Shown piece by piece: positions 44,043-52,492 of a stretch of 64,000 bases of DNA (position 1 is the first letter of the stretch; each line of letters begins with the position of its first letter). The translations under genes were made by a program, and so were the position numbers. The DNA comes from Marinobacter sp. THAF197a (lineage in GTDB: Bacteria > Pseudomonadota > Gammaproteobacteria > Pseudomonadales > Oleiphilaceae): assembly GCF_009363275.1 (NCBI RefSeq), contig NZ_CP045324.1:1798001-1862000 (forward strand). The letters run 5' to 3'. The notes beneath the pieces are model-generated. The model was not told the origin of the DNA, did not search any database, and worked only from the letters and a program-made list of their open reading frames with translations.

Positions 44043-45251
44043 ATGGCACATCCGCTGGTCGCAAAACGGCACGGCCCTCAACGGAGCTTCATTGCACTGT
44101 TTTCGTGCGCACTGGCTGTATTTTCGGTGCAGGGGGTTGCCAGCGAGCTTTCACTCTCCGAGCAGAATGCTCTCAGCACCCAGGAAGCCCTGTTTGCTCA
44201 GGACCGTTTGAAAGCCACCCGCGAGCATTGGCTGCGTTCGAAATTCGAGTTCTCAGGACGTACCAACGACGATTCAGATCGCCTTGACGGCACGCTGAAC
44301 CTTGGGTTGAAGAATATGTTCGGTGAAAGTCATCGGGCTGATCTTCGATACGCGGACTCCAAGACTTATCGAGTCAGTAACGAGCGCAAGGTCCTTGGGT
44401 TTGGCTATGGCTTGCCGGTAGGGCGCAACCAGCTGCGAATGGAGCTGACCAATACCGCCTATGATGAGGTGTCGAGGGTTGAGGGGGCCCGCTATCAGAA
44501 GGCCGGCCGAATTCGCGACGTGGCCGTAACCGGTAGTCGGCCGCTGTTCTCCGTCAGCGGTTACAGTATCCGGGGGCGTGCAGGGTATAACTCTGTAACC
44601 CGTTCCTGGACCCGGCAGAGCGATGAGAACCACAGAAATCACTACGAGGTATCTACCCTGGGCTTTGAAGCCCTGGGGCGCCATGACCTGGTGGGCGGCT
44701 TCAGTCTCTCTAGTGGATTCAGGGCTGTCACTGGCATTGAGACAGAGGCGGAACGCACGGCGGTTGGTTATCAGGATTCCCAGGACGATCAGTTCGGGCG
44801 AATGTTGTTTACGGCGTCTCTGGACCGGGAAATGCTGGACTGGCAATGGGATCTTGAAGGGCAATATCAAATTGCTTCTGCGGACATTCCCGGATCTCAC
44901 CGCCTGCAGGTTGCTGGCGCAGCGCTTTCGACGGGCTATAGCGGCCAATCCCTGAGTGTTGCGGAGGGTGGCTGGCTGCGCCTCGGTAGCCGCAGCCCCA
45001 CCTTTAACGTACCGTTTTTCCCCCAAATGCTGTCCAGCGTCCGGCTGTCGGTGTTGCGGGGCTGGGTTCCCGACGCCTCGTTCCAGCAGGACCAGTCGGG
45101 CCACGTCACCTCCGGGGAATTGTCCCTCGGCCTTTCTGCCCGCAAGTTCAGCGCTGATGTCAGCGTTGGCCGGGTACTTGGAACAACCACCGAAGCCATT
45201 GTCGTTCCGGACCACCCGGATGTACGGCTTTCCATGAGCTTGCAGATCTGA
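44043..45251 (+). CDS. Outer membrane beta-barrel protein resembling the barrel of two-partner secretion transporters
   Basis: 402 residues. Signal peptide (SFIALFSCALAVFSVQGVAS) followed by alternating beta strands (LDGTLNLGLKNMFGES, LGFGYGLPVGRNQLRMEL, YSIRGRAGYNSVTRSW), ending SMSLQI. The strand pattern and the final region recall the C-terminal barrel of ShlB/FhaC transporters, but the POTRA domains are missing and no secreted partner gene is adjacent. Function unknown. It stands alone between galU and the prp operon. Confidence 0.65.
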   Translation: MAHPLVAKRHGPQRSFIALFSCALAVFSVQGVASELSLSEQNALSTQEALFAQDRLKATREHWLRSKFEFSGRTNDDSDRLDGTLNLGLKNMFGESHRADLRYADSKTYRVSNERKVLGFGYGLPVGRNQLRMELTNTAYDEVSRVEGARYQKAGRIRDVAVTGSRPLFSVSGYSIRGRAGYNSVTRSWTRQSDENHRNHYEVSTLGFEALGRHDLVGGFSLSSGFRAVTGIETEAERTAVGYQDSQDDQFGRMLFTASLDREMLDWQWDLEGQYQIASADIPGSHRLQVAGAALSTGYSGQSLSVAEGGWLRLGSRSPTFNVPFFPQMLSSVRLSVLRGWVPDASFQQDQSGHVTSGELSLGLSARKFSADVSVGRVLGTTTEAIVVPDHPDVRLSMSLQI

Positions 45252-45293
45252 TTCCTCTCATCCTGTAAACAATAAGACTTTAAGCTTGTCTCA

Positions 45294-45359
45294 TTTTGTT
45301 GACAATCCAGCTTGTTGGGCGTAATTTCACCAACATCACTCATTGGATTGTTAACAAAA
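45294..45359. promoter_or_regulatory. Paired operator sites before the prp regulator
   Basis: TTTTGTTGACAATCCA (45294-45309) and TGGATTGTTAACAAAA (45344-45359) are inverted copies with one mismatch. Each holds TTGTTRACAA, itself palindromic and fitting the FadR-subfamily GntR pattern TnGTnnnACnA. Centres are 52 bases apart, about five helical turns. The second abuts the regulator ATG. A related TGTTAACAAT occurs at 46028-46037, just before prpB. Confidence 0.7.
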
Positions 45360-45360
45360 C

Positions 45361-46041
45361 ATGGTTCAAGCCCCGGCCCAAGTACATACTCGTGCAGATG
45401 AAGCTTTCGATTGTCTGCAAACCGCCATCGTGATGGGCGACCTTGCGCCCGGTGAAAAGATTGGCGAAGTCGAACTCTGCTCCCGCTTTAATCTTACCCG
45501 TGGTCCCCTGAGAGAGGCGCTTGGCCGCCTTGAGTCCCGTGGTTTGCTGGTGCGCCGGCCCCATGCTGGTGTGAAAGTGGTATCTGTCAGTGCTGAAGAG
45601 CTGCTGGAGCTTTACCGAATTCGTGAAGTTATGGAAGGGTTGGCTGCCCGCCAGGCTGCCGAACGGATGACCGATGAGGAAATCCGCGACCTGAAAGCTA
45701 CACTGGATAGTCACGAGAAAATGATTGAAGAAGCCCAGGGCCAGGCCTATTACCAGGCTGAGGGTGACTACGATTTCCACCACCGGATTGCCACTGGCAG
45801 CCGCAACACCAAGCTGGCCCAGATGCTGTTGGGCGATCTGTATTACATGGTGCGCATGTACCGTTACCGGTTGAGCACCTCCGCCGGGCGCCCGCACATG
45901 GCGCTGGGTGAACACCGCCGTATCGTCGAAGCCATTGCCCAGCGCGATGGCGAACTCGCCGAATTCCTTATGAAAAGACACATCAATGCCGCACGCCAGA
46001 ATATCGAACAAAAGATTCAGCAAGGCGTGTTAACAATCTGA
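45361..46041 (+). CDS. GntR-family regulator of the methylcitrate operon
   Basis: 226 residues: N-terminal winged helix (GEKIGEVELCSRFNLTRGPL, LGRLESRGLLVRRPHAGVKV) and a C-terminal FCD ligand-binding domain (ELYRIREVMEGLAARQAAER; FHHRIATGSRN with metal-type His; HRRIVEAIAQRD). FadR subfamily. It takes the place of the sigma-54 activator PrpR of enterobacteria; the inducer would be a methylcitrate-cycle intermediate (inferred). 18 bases before prpB. Confidence 0.88.
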   Translation: MVQAPAQVHTRADEAFDCLQTAIVMGDLAPGEKIGEVELCSRFNLTRGPLREALGRLESRGLLVRRPHAGVKVVSVSAEELLELYRIREVMEGLAARQAAERMTDEEIRDLKATLDSHEKMIEEAQGQAYYQAEGDYDFHHRIATGSRNTKLAQMLLGDLYYMVRMYRYRLSTSAGRPHMALGEHRRIVEAIAQRDGELAEFLMKRHINAARQNIEQKIQQGVLTI

Positions 46042-46059
46042 TCCAAGAGGTAATGTCCC

Positions 46060-46947
46060 ATGGCTAACCAACTCTCCCCGGGCGCTCGTTTCCGCAAGGC
46101 CCTGAAAGAAAACCAACCACTGCAGATCGTTGGTACCATCAACGCCTACACCGCCATGATGGCGGAGCGGGTAGGGCACCAGGCCATCTATTTGTCGGGT
46201 GGTGGCGTCGCCAACGCCTCCTATGGCCTGCCGGATCTGGGCATGACCACCATGAACGACGTTGTGGAAGACGTGCGCCGCATCACTGCCGCCACAGAAG
46301 TGCCGCTGCTGGTTGATATCGACACCGGCTGGGGTGGCGCGTTCAACATCGGCCGCACCATTCGCGAAATGGAACGTGCCGGCGCTGCGGCTGTGCATAT
46401 TGAAGACCAGGTGGCCCAGAAGCGCTGTGGTCACCGTCCGAACAAAGAGATTGTGTCCAAAGAAGAGATGGTCGACCGCATCAAGGCTGCTGCCGATGCC
46501 CGCCAGGACAAAGACTTCTTCATCATGGCCCGCACCGACGCCTTCCAGAAAGAAGGCCTGGAAGCCGCCATCGACCGCGCCAAAGCCTGCATCGAAGCTG
46601 GTGCCGACGGCATCTTCGCCGAAGCTGTTCACGAACTGAGCGACTACAAAGCTTTCGCCGAAGCCATCGACGCCCCGATCCTGGCCAACATCACCGAATT
46701 CGGTGCCACCCCGCTGTACAACCGCTCCGAACTGGCCGACGCCGGCGCCGCGATGGTTCTGTACCCCCTGAGCGCCTTCCGCGCCATGAACAAAGCCGCC
46801 CTGGCCGTGTACCAGAACATCCTGGAAAAAGGCGACCAGAAAGACGTGGTAGACCTGATGCAAACCCGAATGGAACTGTACGATTTCCTCAACTACCACG
46901 ACTTCGAACAGAAGCTGGACCAGCTGTTTGCACAGAAGAAGGATTAA
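46060..46947 (+). CDS. prpB: 2-methylisocitrate lyase
   Basis: Cleaves 2-methylisocitrate to pyruvate and succinate, the last step of the methylcitrate cycle. 295 residues of the isocitrate-lyase superfamily. Motifs: LSGGGVANASYGLPD, LVDIDTGWGGAFNI for metal binding, and catalytic Cys in QKRCGHRPNKEI. First enzyme gene after the GntR regulator. Confidence 0.96.
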   Translation: MANQLSPGARFRKALKENQPLQIVGTINAYTAMMAERVGHQAIYLSGGGVANASYGLPDLGMTTMNDVVEDVRRITAATEVPLLVDIDTGWGGAFNIGRTIREMERAGAAAVHIEDQVAQKRCGHRPNKEIVSKEEMVDRIKAAADARQDKDFFIMARTDAFQKEGLEAAIDRAKACIEAGADGIFAEAVHELSDYKAFAEAIDAPILANITEFGATPLYNRSELADAGAAMVLYPLSAFRAMNKAALAVYQNILEKGDQKDVVDLMQTRMELYDFLNYHDFEQKLDQLFAQKKD

Positions 46948-46965
46948 TAAGGGGTCTGTCCCAAG

Positions 46966-47134
46966 GGGTCTGTCCCCGAATGGGGACTGACCCCACCTTG
47001 GAACAGCTGACTCCGCAGTAAAGGGTCTGTCCCCGAATGGGGACTGACCCCACCTTGGAACAGCTGACTCCGCAGTAAAGGGTCTGTCCCCGAATGGGGA
47101 CTGACCCACCTTGGAACAGCAGACTCAAAAGTAA
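46966..47134 (+). repeat. Three tandem 57-bp repeats between prpB and prpC
   Basis: Units start at 46966, 47023 and 47080 with GGGTCTGTCCCCGAATGGGG and continue to GCAGTAAA; the first two are identical and the third is degenerate with a one-base deletion. Each begins with a near-perfect hairpin GGGTCTGTCCCC-GAAT-GGGGACTGACCC. Confidence 0.9.
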
Positions 47135-47176
47135 CCGGGGCTGAGCCAGCCTCGACCAGAATCAAAGCCCCCAGCG

Positions 47177-47316
47177 CAATGGGTTATAGCCCCTGCAGCA
47201 ACGGGCAAAAGTGGGTCAGACCCCATTCGGGGTCAGACCCGATAGACTCAATGGGTTCTAGCCCCCGCATCAACGGGCAAAAGTGGGTCAGTCCCCGTTC
47301 GGGGACAGACCCGATA
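47177..47316 (+). repeat. Two tandem 72-bp repeats between prpB and prpC
   Basis: Units start at 47177 and 47249 with CAATGGGTT and share CAACGGGCAAAAGTGGGTCA. Each ends in a hairpin (GGGTCAGACCCC-ATTC-GGGGTCAGACCC; GGGTCAGTCCCC-GTTC-GGGGACAGACCC). They fill the rest of the 400-bp gap before prpC together with the 57-bp array; no gene is present there. Confidence 0.88.
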
Positions 47317-47347
47317 ACAGAAAAATCAGAAACAACGGGAGACCAAC

Positions 47348-48481
47348 ATGGCTGAAGCAAAGAAACTGAGTGGCGCAGGCCTGCGAGGCCAGGTAGCTGG
47401 CGAAACCGCGCTGTGTACCGTCGGTAAAACCGGCACCGGCTTGACCTACCGCGGCTACGACGTAACCGATCTCGCCGCCAACGCCCAGTTTGAAGAAGTA
47501 GCCTACCTGCTACTACGCGGCAAACTGCCTAACCAGGCCGAGCTGGACGCCTACAAAGCCAAACTCAAAAGCCTGCGCAACCTGCCAGACGCCCTGAAAC
47601 TGGTGCTCGAGCAGATCCCCAAAAACGCTCACCCTATGGACGTGATGCGCACCGGCTGCTCCATGCTGGGTAACCTGGAAACCGAAAACGATTTCAGCGA
47701 GCAGGACGACAAGATCGACCGCATGCTGGCCACTTTCCCGGCCATCATCACATACTGGTACCGCTTCGCCCACGAAGGTGTCCGCATCGACACCGCCAAC
47801 AGCGAATGCGATTCCATCGGTGGCCTGTTCCTGGAACTGCTGCACGGCAAGAAGCCCAGCGAGCTGCACGAGCGGGTGATGAACGTCTCCCTGATCCTGT
47901 ATGCGGAGCACGAGTTCAATGCCTCTACCTTCACCGCCCGCGTCTGCGCCTCCACGCTGTCTGATATCCACAGCTGCGTAACCGGCGCCATCGGCTCCCT
48001 GCGCGGCCCGCTGCATGGCGGTGCCAACGAGGCGGCCATGGAATTGATTCAGCGCTTCCAGACGCCGGAAGAAGCCGAAGCCGGCCTGATGGGCATGCTG
48101 GAACGCAAAGAGAAAATCATGGGCTTCGGACACGCCATCTACAAAGAGTCTGATCCGCGCAACGCCATCATCAAGCAGTGGTCCGAGAAGCTGGCCAAAG
48201 AAGTGGGCGACACCGTGCTGTACCCGGTTTCTGTGCGTTGTGAAGAAGTCATGTGGCGCGAGAAGAAACTGTTCTGCAACGCCGATTTCTTCCATGCATC
48301 TGCTTATCACTTCATGGGCATCCCCACCGAACTGTTCACGCCCATCTTCGTGATGTCGCGGGTATCCGGCTGGACCGCCCACGTGAAAGAACAACGCGCC
48401 AACAACCGCATCATCCGCCCGAGCGCGGACTACACTGGTCCTGAGCATCAGGATTGGTTGCCGATTGAAGAGCGGAGCTGA
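47348..48481 (+). CDS. prpC: 2-methylcitrate synthase
   Basis: Condenses propionyl-CoA with oxaloacetate. 377 residues of the citrate synthase family with the short bacterial PrpC architecture. Motifs: GLTYRGYDVTDLA, RGPLHGGANEAAMELIQ with a catalytic His, GFGHAIYKESDPRN with the second His, and SRVSGWTAHVKEQ. Separated from prpB by the repeat region and followed by acnD after five bases. Confidence 0.96.
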   Translation: MAEAKKLSGAGLRGQVAGETALCTVGKTGTGLTYRGYDVTDLAANAQFEEVAYLLLRGKLPNQAELDAYKAKLKSLRNLPDALKLVLEQIPKNAHPMDVMRTGCSMLGNLETENDFSEQDDKIDRMLATFPAIITYWYRFAHEGVRIDTANSECDSIGGLFLELLHGKKPSELHERVMNVSLILYAEHEFNASTFTARVCASTLSDIHSCVTGAIGSLRGPLHGGANEAAMELIQRFQTPEEAEAGLMGMLERKEKIMGFGHAIYKESDPRNAIIKQWSEKLAKEVGDTVLYPVSVRCEEVMWREKKLFCNADFFHASAYHFMGIPTELFTPIFVMSRVSGWTAHVKEQRANNRIIRPSADYTGPEHQDWLPIEERS

Positions 48482-48486
48482 TTATT

Positions 48487-51111
48487 ATGAACACCGAATT
48501 CAGAAAACCCCTTCCAGGCACCGACCTGGAATACTACGACACCCGCCAGGCGGTGGAGGCTATCCAGCCCGGCTCCTACGCCAAGCTGCCGTACACCTCC
48601 AAGATCCTGGCTGAGCAGCTGGTTCGCCGCTGCGACAAGGAATCCCTTACCGATTCCCTGAAGCAGCTGATTGAACGCCGCCGCGACCTGGACTTTCCTT
48701 GGTACCCGGCGCGGGTTGTGTGCCACGACATCCTGGGCCAGACCGCCCTGGTAGACTTGGCTGGCCTGCGTGACGCCATCGCCGAGAAGGGCGGTGATCC
48801 CTCCAAGGTAAACCCGGTGGTACAAACCCAGCTGATCGTGGATCACTCCCTGGCGGTTGAAGCGCCGGGCTTTGATCCGGACGCGTTTGAAAAGAACCGC
48901 GCCATCGAAGATCGCCGCAATGAGGACCGTTTCCACTTCATCAACTGGACCCGCACCGCGTTCAAGAACGTAGACGTGATTCCAGCCGGTAACGGCATCA
49001 TGCACCAGATCAACCTGGAGAAAATGTCTCCGGTGATCCAGAACCGCCCGGACGAAGACGGTCATCCGATTGCCTTCCCGGACACCTGCGTGGGCACCGA
49101 CAGCCACACCCCACACATTGATGCCCTGGGCGTTATCGCCGTGGGCGTGGGTGGCCTGGAAGCGGAAACCGTGATGCTGGGCCGTCCGTCTATGATGCGC
49201 CTGCCGGACATCGTGGGTGTGAAGCTGACTGGCAAGCGCCAGCCGGGTATCACTGCCACCGATATCGTGCTGGCCATTACCGAATTCCTGCGTAAGGAGC
49301 GCGTGGTTGGCGCCTACCTGGAATTTTTTGGGGAAGGTGCGTCCAGCCTCACCATCGGTGACCGTGCCACCATTTCCAACATGACCCCGGAATACGGCGC
49401 CACCGCCGCGATGTTCTACATCGATGAGCAGACCACCGATTACCTCAAGCTCACCGGCCGTGAGCCGGAGCAGGTGGATCTGGTGGAGAAATACGCCAGG
49501 GAAACCGGCCTGTGGGCCAGCGAAATGACCGAAGCCCAGTACGAGCGTGTGCTGGAGTTTGATCTGTCTACCGTGGTGCGTAACGTGGCTGGCCCTTCCA
49601 ACCCGCATCGTCGTGTAGCCACTTCTGATCTGCACGACCGCGGCATTGCCGTGAATCTGGACAAAGCGCTTGAAGAAGAGAAGAAAGGCCTGATGCCCGA
49701 TGGCGCAGTGATCATCGCAGCCATTACCTCCTGCACCAACACCTCCAACCCGCGCAACGTTGTGGCGGCCGGCCTGCTGGCCAAGAAAGCCAACGAGCTG
49801 GGGCTGGTGCGTAAGCCGTGGGTGAAATCTTCCTTCGCGCCGGGCTCCAAGGTTGCCCGCCTGTACCTGGAAGAAGCTGGTCTGCTGCCGGAACTGGAAA
49901 AGCTGGGCTTCGGTATCGTGGCCTACGCCTGCACTACCTGTAACGGCATGTCTGGCGCGCTGGACCCGAAAATTCAGCAGGAAATCATCGACCGGGACCT
50001 GTACTCCACTGCCGTGCTGTCTGGTAACCGTAACTTTGACGGCCGGATTCATCCTTACGCCAAACAGGCGTTCCTGGCGTCTCCGCCCCTGGTTGTGGCC
50101 TACGCCATTGCCGGTACCGTGCGTTTTGATATCGAGCGTGACGCCCTGGGTTACAGCAAGGATGGCAAGCCGGTCACCCTGAAAGACCTGTGGCCGTCTG
50201 ATGAAGAAATCGACCGCATTGTGGGCGAATTTGTGAAGCCGGAGCAGTTCAAGCAGGTGTACATCCCGATGTTCAACCTGGATGCTGCCGAGCAGGCCAA
50301 GAGCCCGCTGTACGAATGGCGCCCTCAGTCCACCTACATCCGCCGCCCGCCTTACTGGGAAGGCACCATGGCCGCTGAGCGGGAACTCAAGGGCATGCGC
50401 CCGTTGGCTATCCTGCCGGATAACATCACCACCGACCACCTGTCGCCGTCCAACGCCATCATGATGGACTCGGCAGCCGGTGAATACCTGCACAAAATGG
50501 GGCTGCCGGAGGAAGACTTTAACTCCTACGCCACCCACCGGGGCGATCACCTGACCGCCCAGCGTGCGACACTGGCCAACCCGAAACTGTTCAACGAAAT
50601 GGTTCGGGACGAGAACGGCGAAGTAGTGCAGGGCTCCCTGGCCCGTGTTGAGCCGGAAGGCAAGACCATGCGCATGTGGGAAGCCATCGAAACCTACATG
50701 GAGCGCAAGCAGCCACTGATCATCGTGGCCGGCGCCGACTATGGCCAGGGTTCTTCCCGTGACTGGGCGGCGAAGGGCGTTGCTCTGGCGGGCGTAGAAG
50801 CGATTGTGGCCGAAGGCTTCGAACGCATTCACCGCACCAACCTGATTGGCATGGGCGTAATGCCCCTGCAGTTCGAGGAAGGCACCACCCGCCATACCCT
50901 GCAGCTGGATGGCACCGAAACCTACGATGTGGAAGGCAAGGCTGCACCGGGTGCCAAACTGGAGCTCGTGATTCACCGCAAGACCGGCGAAGTGGACCGT
51001 GTTCCGGTGATCTGCCGTTTGGATACTGCGGAAGAGGTGACTGTGTATACCGCCGGCGGCGTACTGCAGCGCTTCGCGCAGGACTTCCTGGCTTCTGAGG
51101 GGGCGGCATGA
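48487..51111 (+). CDS. acnD: Fe/S-dependent 2-methylcitrate dehydratase
   Basis: Aconitase-family enzyme that with PrpF replaces PrpD for dehydration of 2-methylcitrate. 874 residues; [4Fe-4S] cysteines in ITSCTNTSNPRNV and ACTTCNGMSG; the C-terminal swivel domain has GADYGQGSSRDWAAKG. Its stop overlaps the prpF ATG. The AcnD assignment rests on this prpC-acnD-prpF context as well as on length. Confidence 0.95.
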   Translation: MNTEFRKPLPGTDLEYYDTRQAVEAIQPGSYAKLPYTSKILAEQLVRRCDKESLTDSLKQLIERRRDLDFPWYPARVVCHDILGQTALVDLAGLRDAIAEKGGDPSKVNPVVQTQLIVDHSLAVEAPGFDPDAFEKNRAIEDRRNEDRFHFINWTRTAFKNVDVIPAGNGIMHQINLEKMSPVIQNRPDEDGHPIAFPDTCVGTDSHTPHIDALGVIAVGVGGLEAETVMLGRPSMMRLPDIVGVKLTGKRQPGITATDIVLAITEFLRKERVVGAYLEFFGEGASSLTIGDRATISNMTPEYGATAAMFYIDEQTTDYLKLTGREPEQVDLVEKYARETGLWASEMTEAQYERVLEFDLSTVVRNVAGPSNPHRRVATSDLHDRGIAVNLDKALEEEKKGLMPDGAVIIAAITSCTNTSNPRNVVAAGLLAKKANELGLVRKPWVKSSFAPGSKVARLYLEEAGLLPELEKLGFGIVAYACTTCNGMSGALDPKIQQEIIDRDLYSTAVLSGNRNFDGRIHPYAKQAFLASPPLVVAYAIAGTVRFDIERDALGYSKDGKPVTLKDLWPSDEEIDRIVGEFVKPEQFKQVYIPMFNLDAAEQAKSPLYEWRPQSTYIRRPPYWEGTMAAERELKGMRPLAILPDNITTDHLSPSNAIMMDSAAGEYLHKMGLPEEDFNSYATHRGDHLTAQRATLANPKLFNEMVRDENGEVVQGSLARVEPEGKTMRMWEAIETYMERKQPLIIVAGADYGQGSSRDWAAKGVALAGVEAIVAEGFERIHRTNLIGMGVMPLQFEEGTTRHTLQLDGTETYDVEGKAAPGAKLELVIHRKTGEVDRVPVICRLDTAEEVTVYTAGGVLQRFAQDFLASEGAA

Positions 51112-52286
51112 GCTTCCCCCAACAAATAAAAGTCCCCGCCACCTACATGCGTGGCGGCACCAGCAAAGGCGTTTTTTTCCGCCTGCAAGACCTGCCGGAG
51201 CCCTGCCAGGTGCCCGGCGAAGCACGGGACAAGCTGCTGCTGCGAGTCATCGGCAGCCCCGATCCCTACGAAAAGCAGATCGATGGCCTGGGCAACGCCA
51301 CTTCCAGCACCAGTAAGACGGTGATCCTGGCTGCGCCCACCCAGCCGGACCACGATGTGGACTACCTGTTCGGCCAGGTGTCCATCGACAAACCGTTCGT
51401 GGACTGGAGCGGCAACTGCGGCAACCTGACAGCTGCGGTTGGCGCCTTCGCCATCAACGGCGGTTTTGTCGCCAAAGACCGCATTCCAGACAACGGTATT
51501 TGTACCGTGCGTATCTGGCAGGCCAACATCCAGAAAACCATCGTGGCCCATGTACCCATCACCAACGGTGAAGTGCAGGAAACCGGCGATTTCGAACTGG
51601 ATGGTGTGACCTTTCCGGCCGCGGAAGTGAAAATCGAGTTCATGGACCCGGCCGATGGCGAAGGTGCCATGTTCCCCACCGGCAACCTGGTGGATGACCT
51701 GGACGTACCGGGCGTCGGCACCCTGAAAGCCACCATGATTAACGCCGGTATACCGACCATCTTCATCAATGCGGAAGACATCGGCTACAAAGGCACCGAG
51801 CTACAGAACGACATCAACAGCAATCCCAAAGCGCTGGCGATGTTCGAGACCATCCGGGCCCACGGCGCGGTAAAAATGGGCCTGATCAAGGATGTTGCCG
51901 AAGCCGCCAACCGCCAACACACGCCAAAAGTGGCGTTTGTAGCCAAGCCAGTGGATTACGTCTCGTCCAGTGGCAAGCAGATCAATGCTGCAGACATTGA
52001 TGTGTTGGTACGGGCTTTATCTATGGGCAAACTGCACCACGCCATGATGGGCACCGCAGCCGTGGCCATCGCCACCGCGTCCGCCATTCCGGGAACCCTG
52101 GTAAACCTGGCGGCCGGCGGCGGAGACCGCACCGAAGTCACCTTTGGTCACCCCTCCGGAACCCTGGGTGTGGGTGCTGAAGCCAAAGAAGTAAACGGCC
52201 AGTGGACTGCCACCAAAGCCATCATGAGCCGCAGCGCGCGGATAATCATGGAAGGCTGGGTGAGGGTGCCCGGCGACTGTTTCTGA
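51108..52286 (+). CDS. prpF: 2-methylaconitate isomerase PrpF
   Basis: Isomerises 2-methylaconitate made by AcnD. 392 residues of the diaminopimelate-epimerase-like fold. Opening ATYMRGGTSKGVFFRL, then DWSGNCGNLTAAVGAFAI with the conserved Cys, and AAGGGDRTEVTFGHPSG near the C-terminus. Coupled to acnD by an ATGA overlap. Last gene of the prp operon. Confidence 0.95.
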   Translation: MSFPQQIKVPATYMRGGTSKGVFFRLQDLPEPCQVPGEARDKLLLRVIGSPDPYEKQIDGLGNATSSTSKTVILAAPTQPDHDVDYLFGQVSIDKPFVDWSGNCGNLTAAVGAFAINGGFVAKDRIPDNGICTVRIWQANIQKTIVAHVPITNGEVQETGDFELDGVTFPAAEVKIEFMDPADGEGAMFPTGNLVDDLDVPGVGTLKATMINAGIPTIFINAEDIGYKGTELQNDINSNPKALAMFETIRAHGAVKMGLIKDVAEAANRQHTPKVAFVAKPVDYVSSSGKQINAADIDVLVRALSMGKLHHAMMGTAAVAIATASAIPGTLVNLAAGGGDRTEVTFGHPSGTLGVGAEAKEVNGQWTATKAIMSRSARIIMEGWVRVPGDCF

Positions 52287-52402
52287 TTCGTTACAGTCAG
52301 ACCTGTGAGGTGTTGAAGGATTTTACACATTCCGGATACACCTCCGGTTTTTCCCTTCTCAAGTTCAGCTATCTCCCTGATATTTAAAGCCTGACGTGAA
52401 AC

Positions 52403-52418
52403 TGGACAGTTTATTGCT
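52403..52418 (+). promoter_or_regulatory. Candidate sigma-54 promoter of the PEP-CTERM protein gene
   Basis: TGGACAGTTTATTGCT has GG (52404-52405) and GC (52416-52417) exactly 10 bases apart and a full TTGCT -12 element; the -24 element keeps TGG only. The predicted start lies about 64 bases before the GTG start codon. Confidence 0.6.
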
Positions 52419-52492
52419 CCACGGACCGCTTGGCCGGCGGTTATAAGCGCCGACCAACAACGCGGATTTTTTATCTAAAGGGAGATTAGACA

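Noticed and set aside
46889..47165. Minus-strand frames encoding a 19-residue repeated peptide
   Set aside because: They simply translate the 57-bp tandem DNA repeat (57 is divisible by three); no ribosome binding site and no conserved start. The DNA repeat itself is the feature.
46948..47347. CRISPR array between prpB and prpC
   Set aside because: The repeats are directly adjacent 57- and 72-bp units without unique spacers, and no cas genes are present.
48448..51225. Very long open frame (over 900 codons) antisense to acnD
   Set aside because: A shadow of the codon bias of a high-GC gene. Similar long antisense frames lie opposite guaB, ugd and aspS. The protein is His/Gly/Arg-rich without any family motif, and acnD is certain on the other strand.
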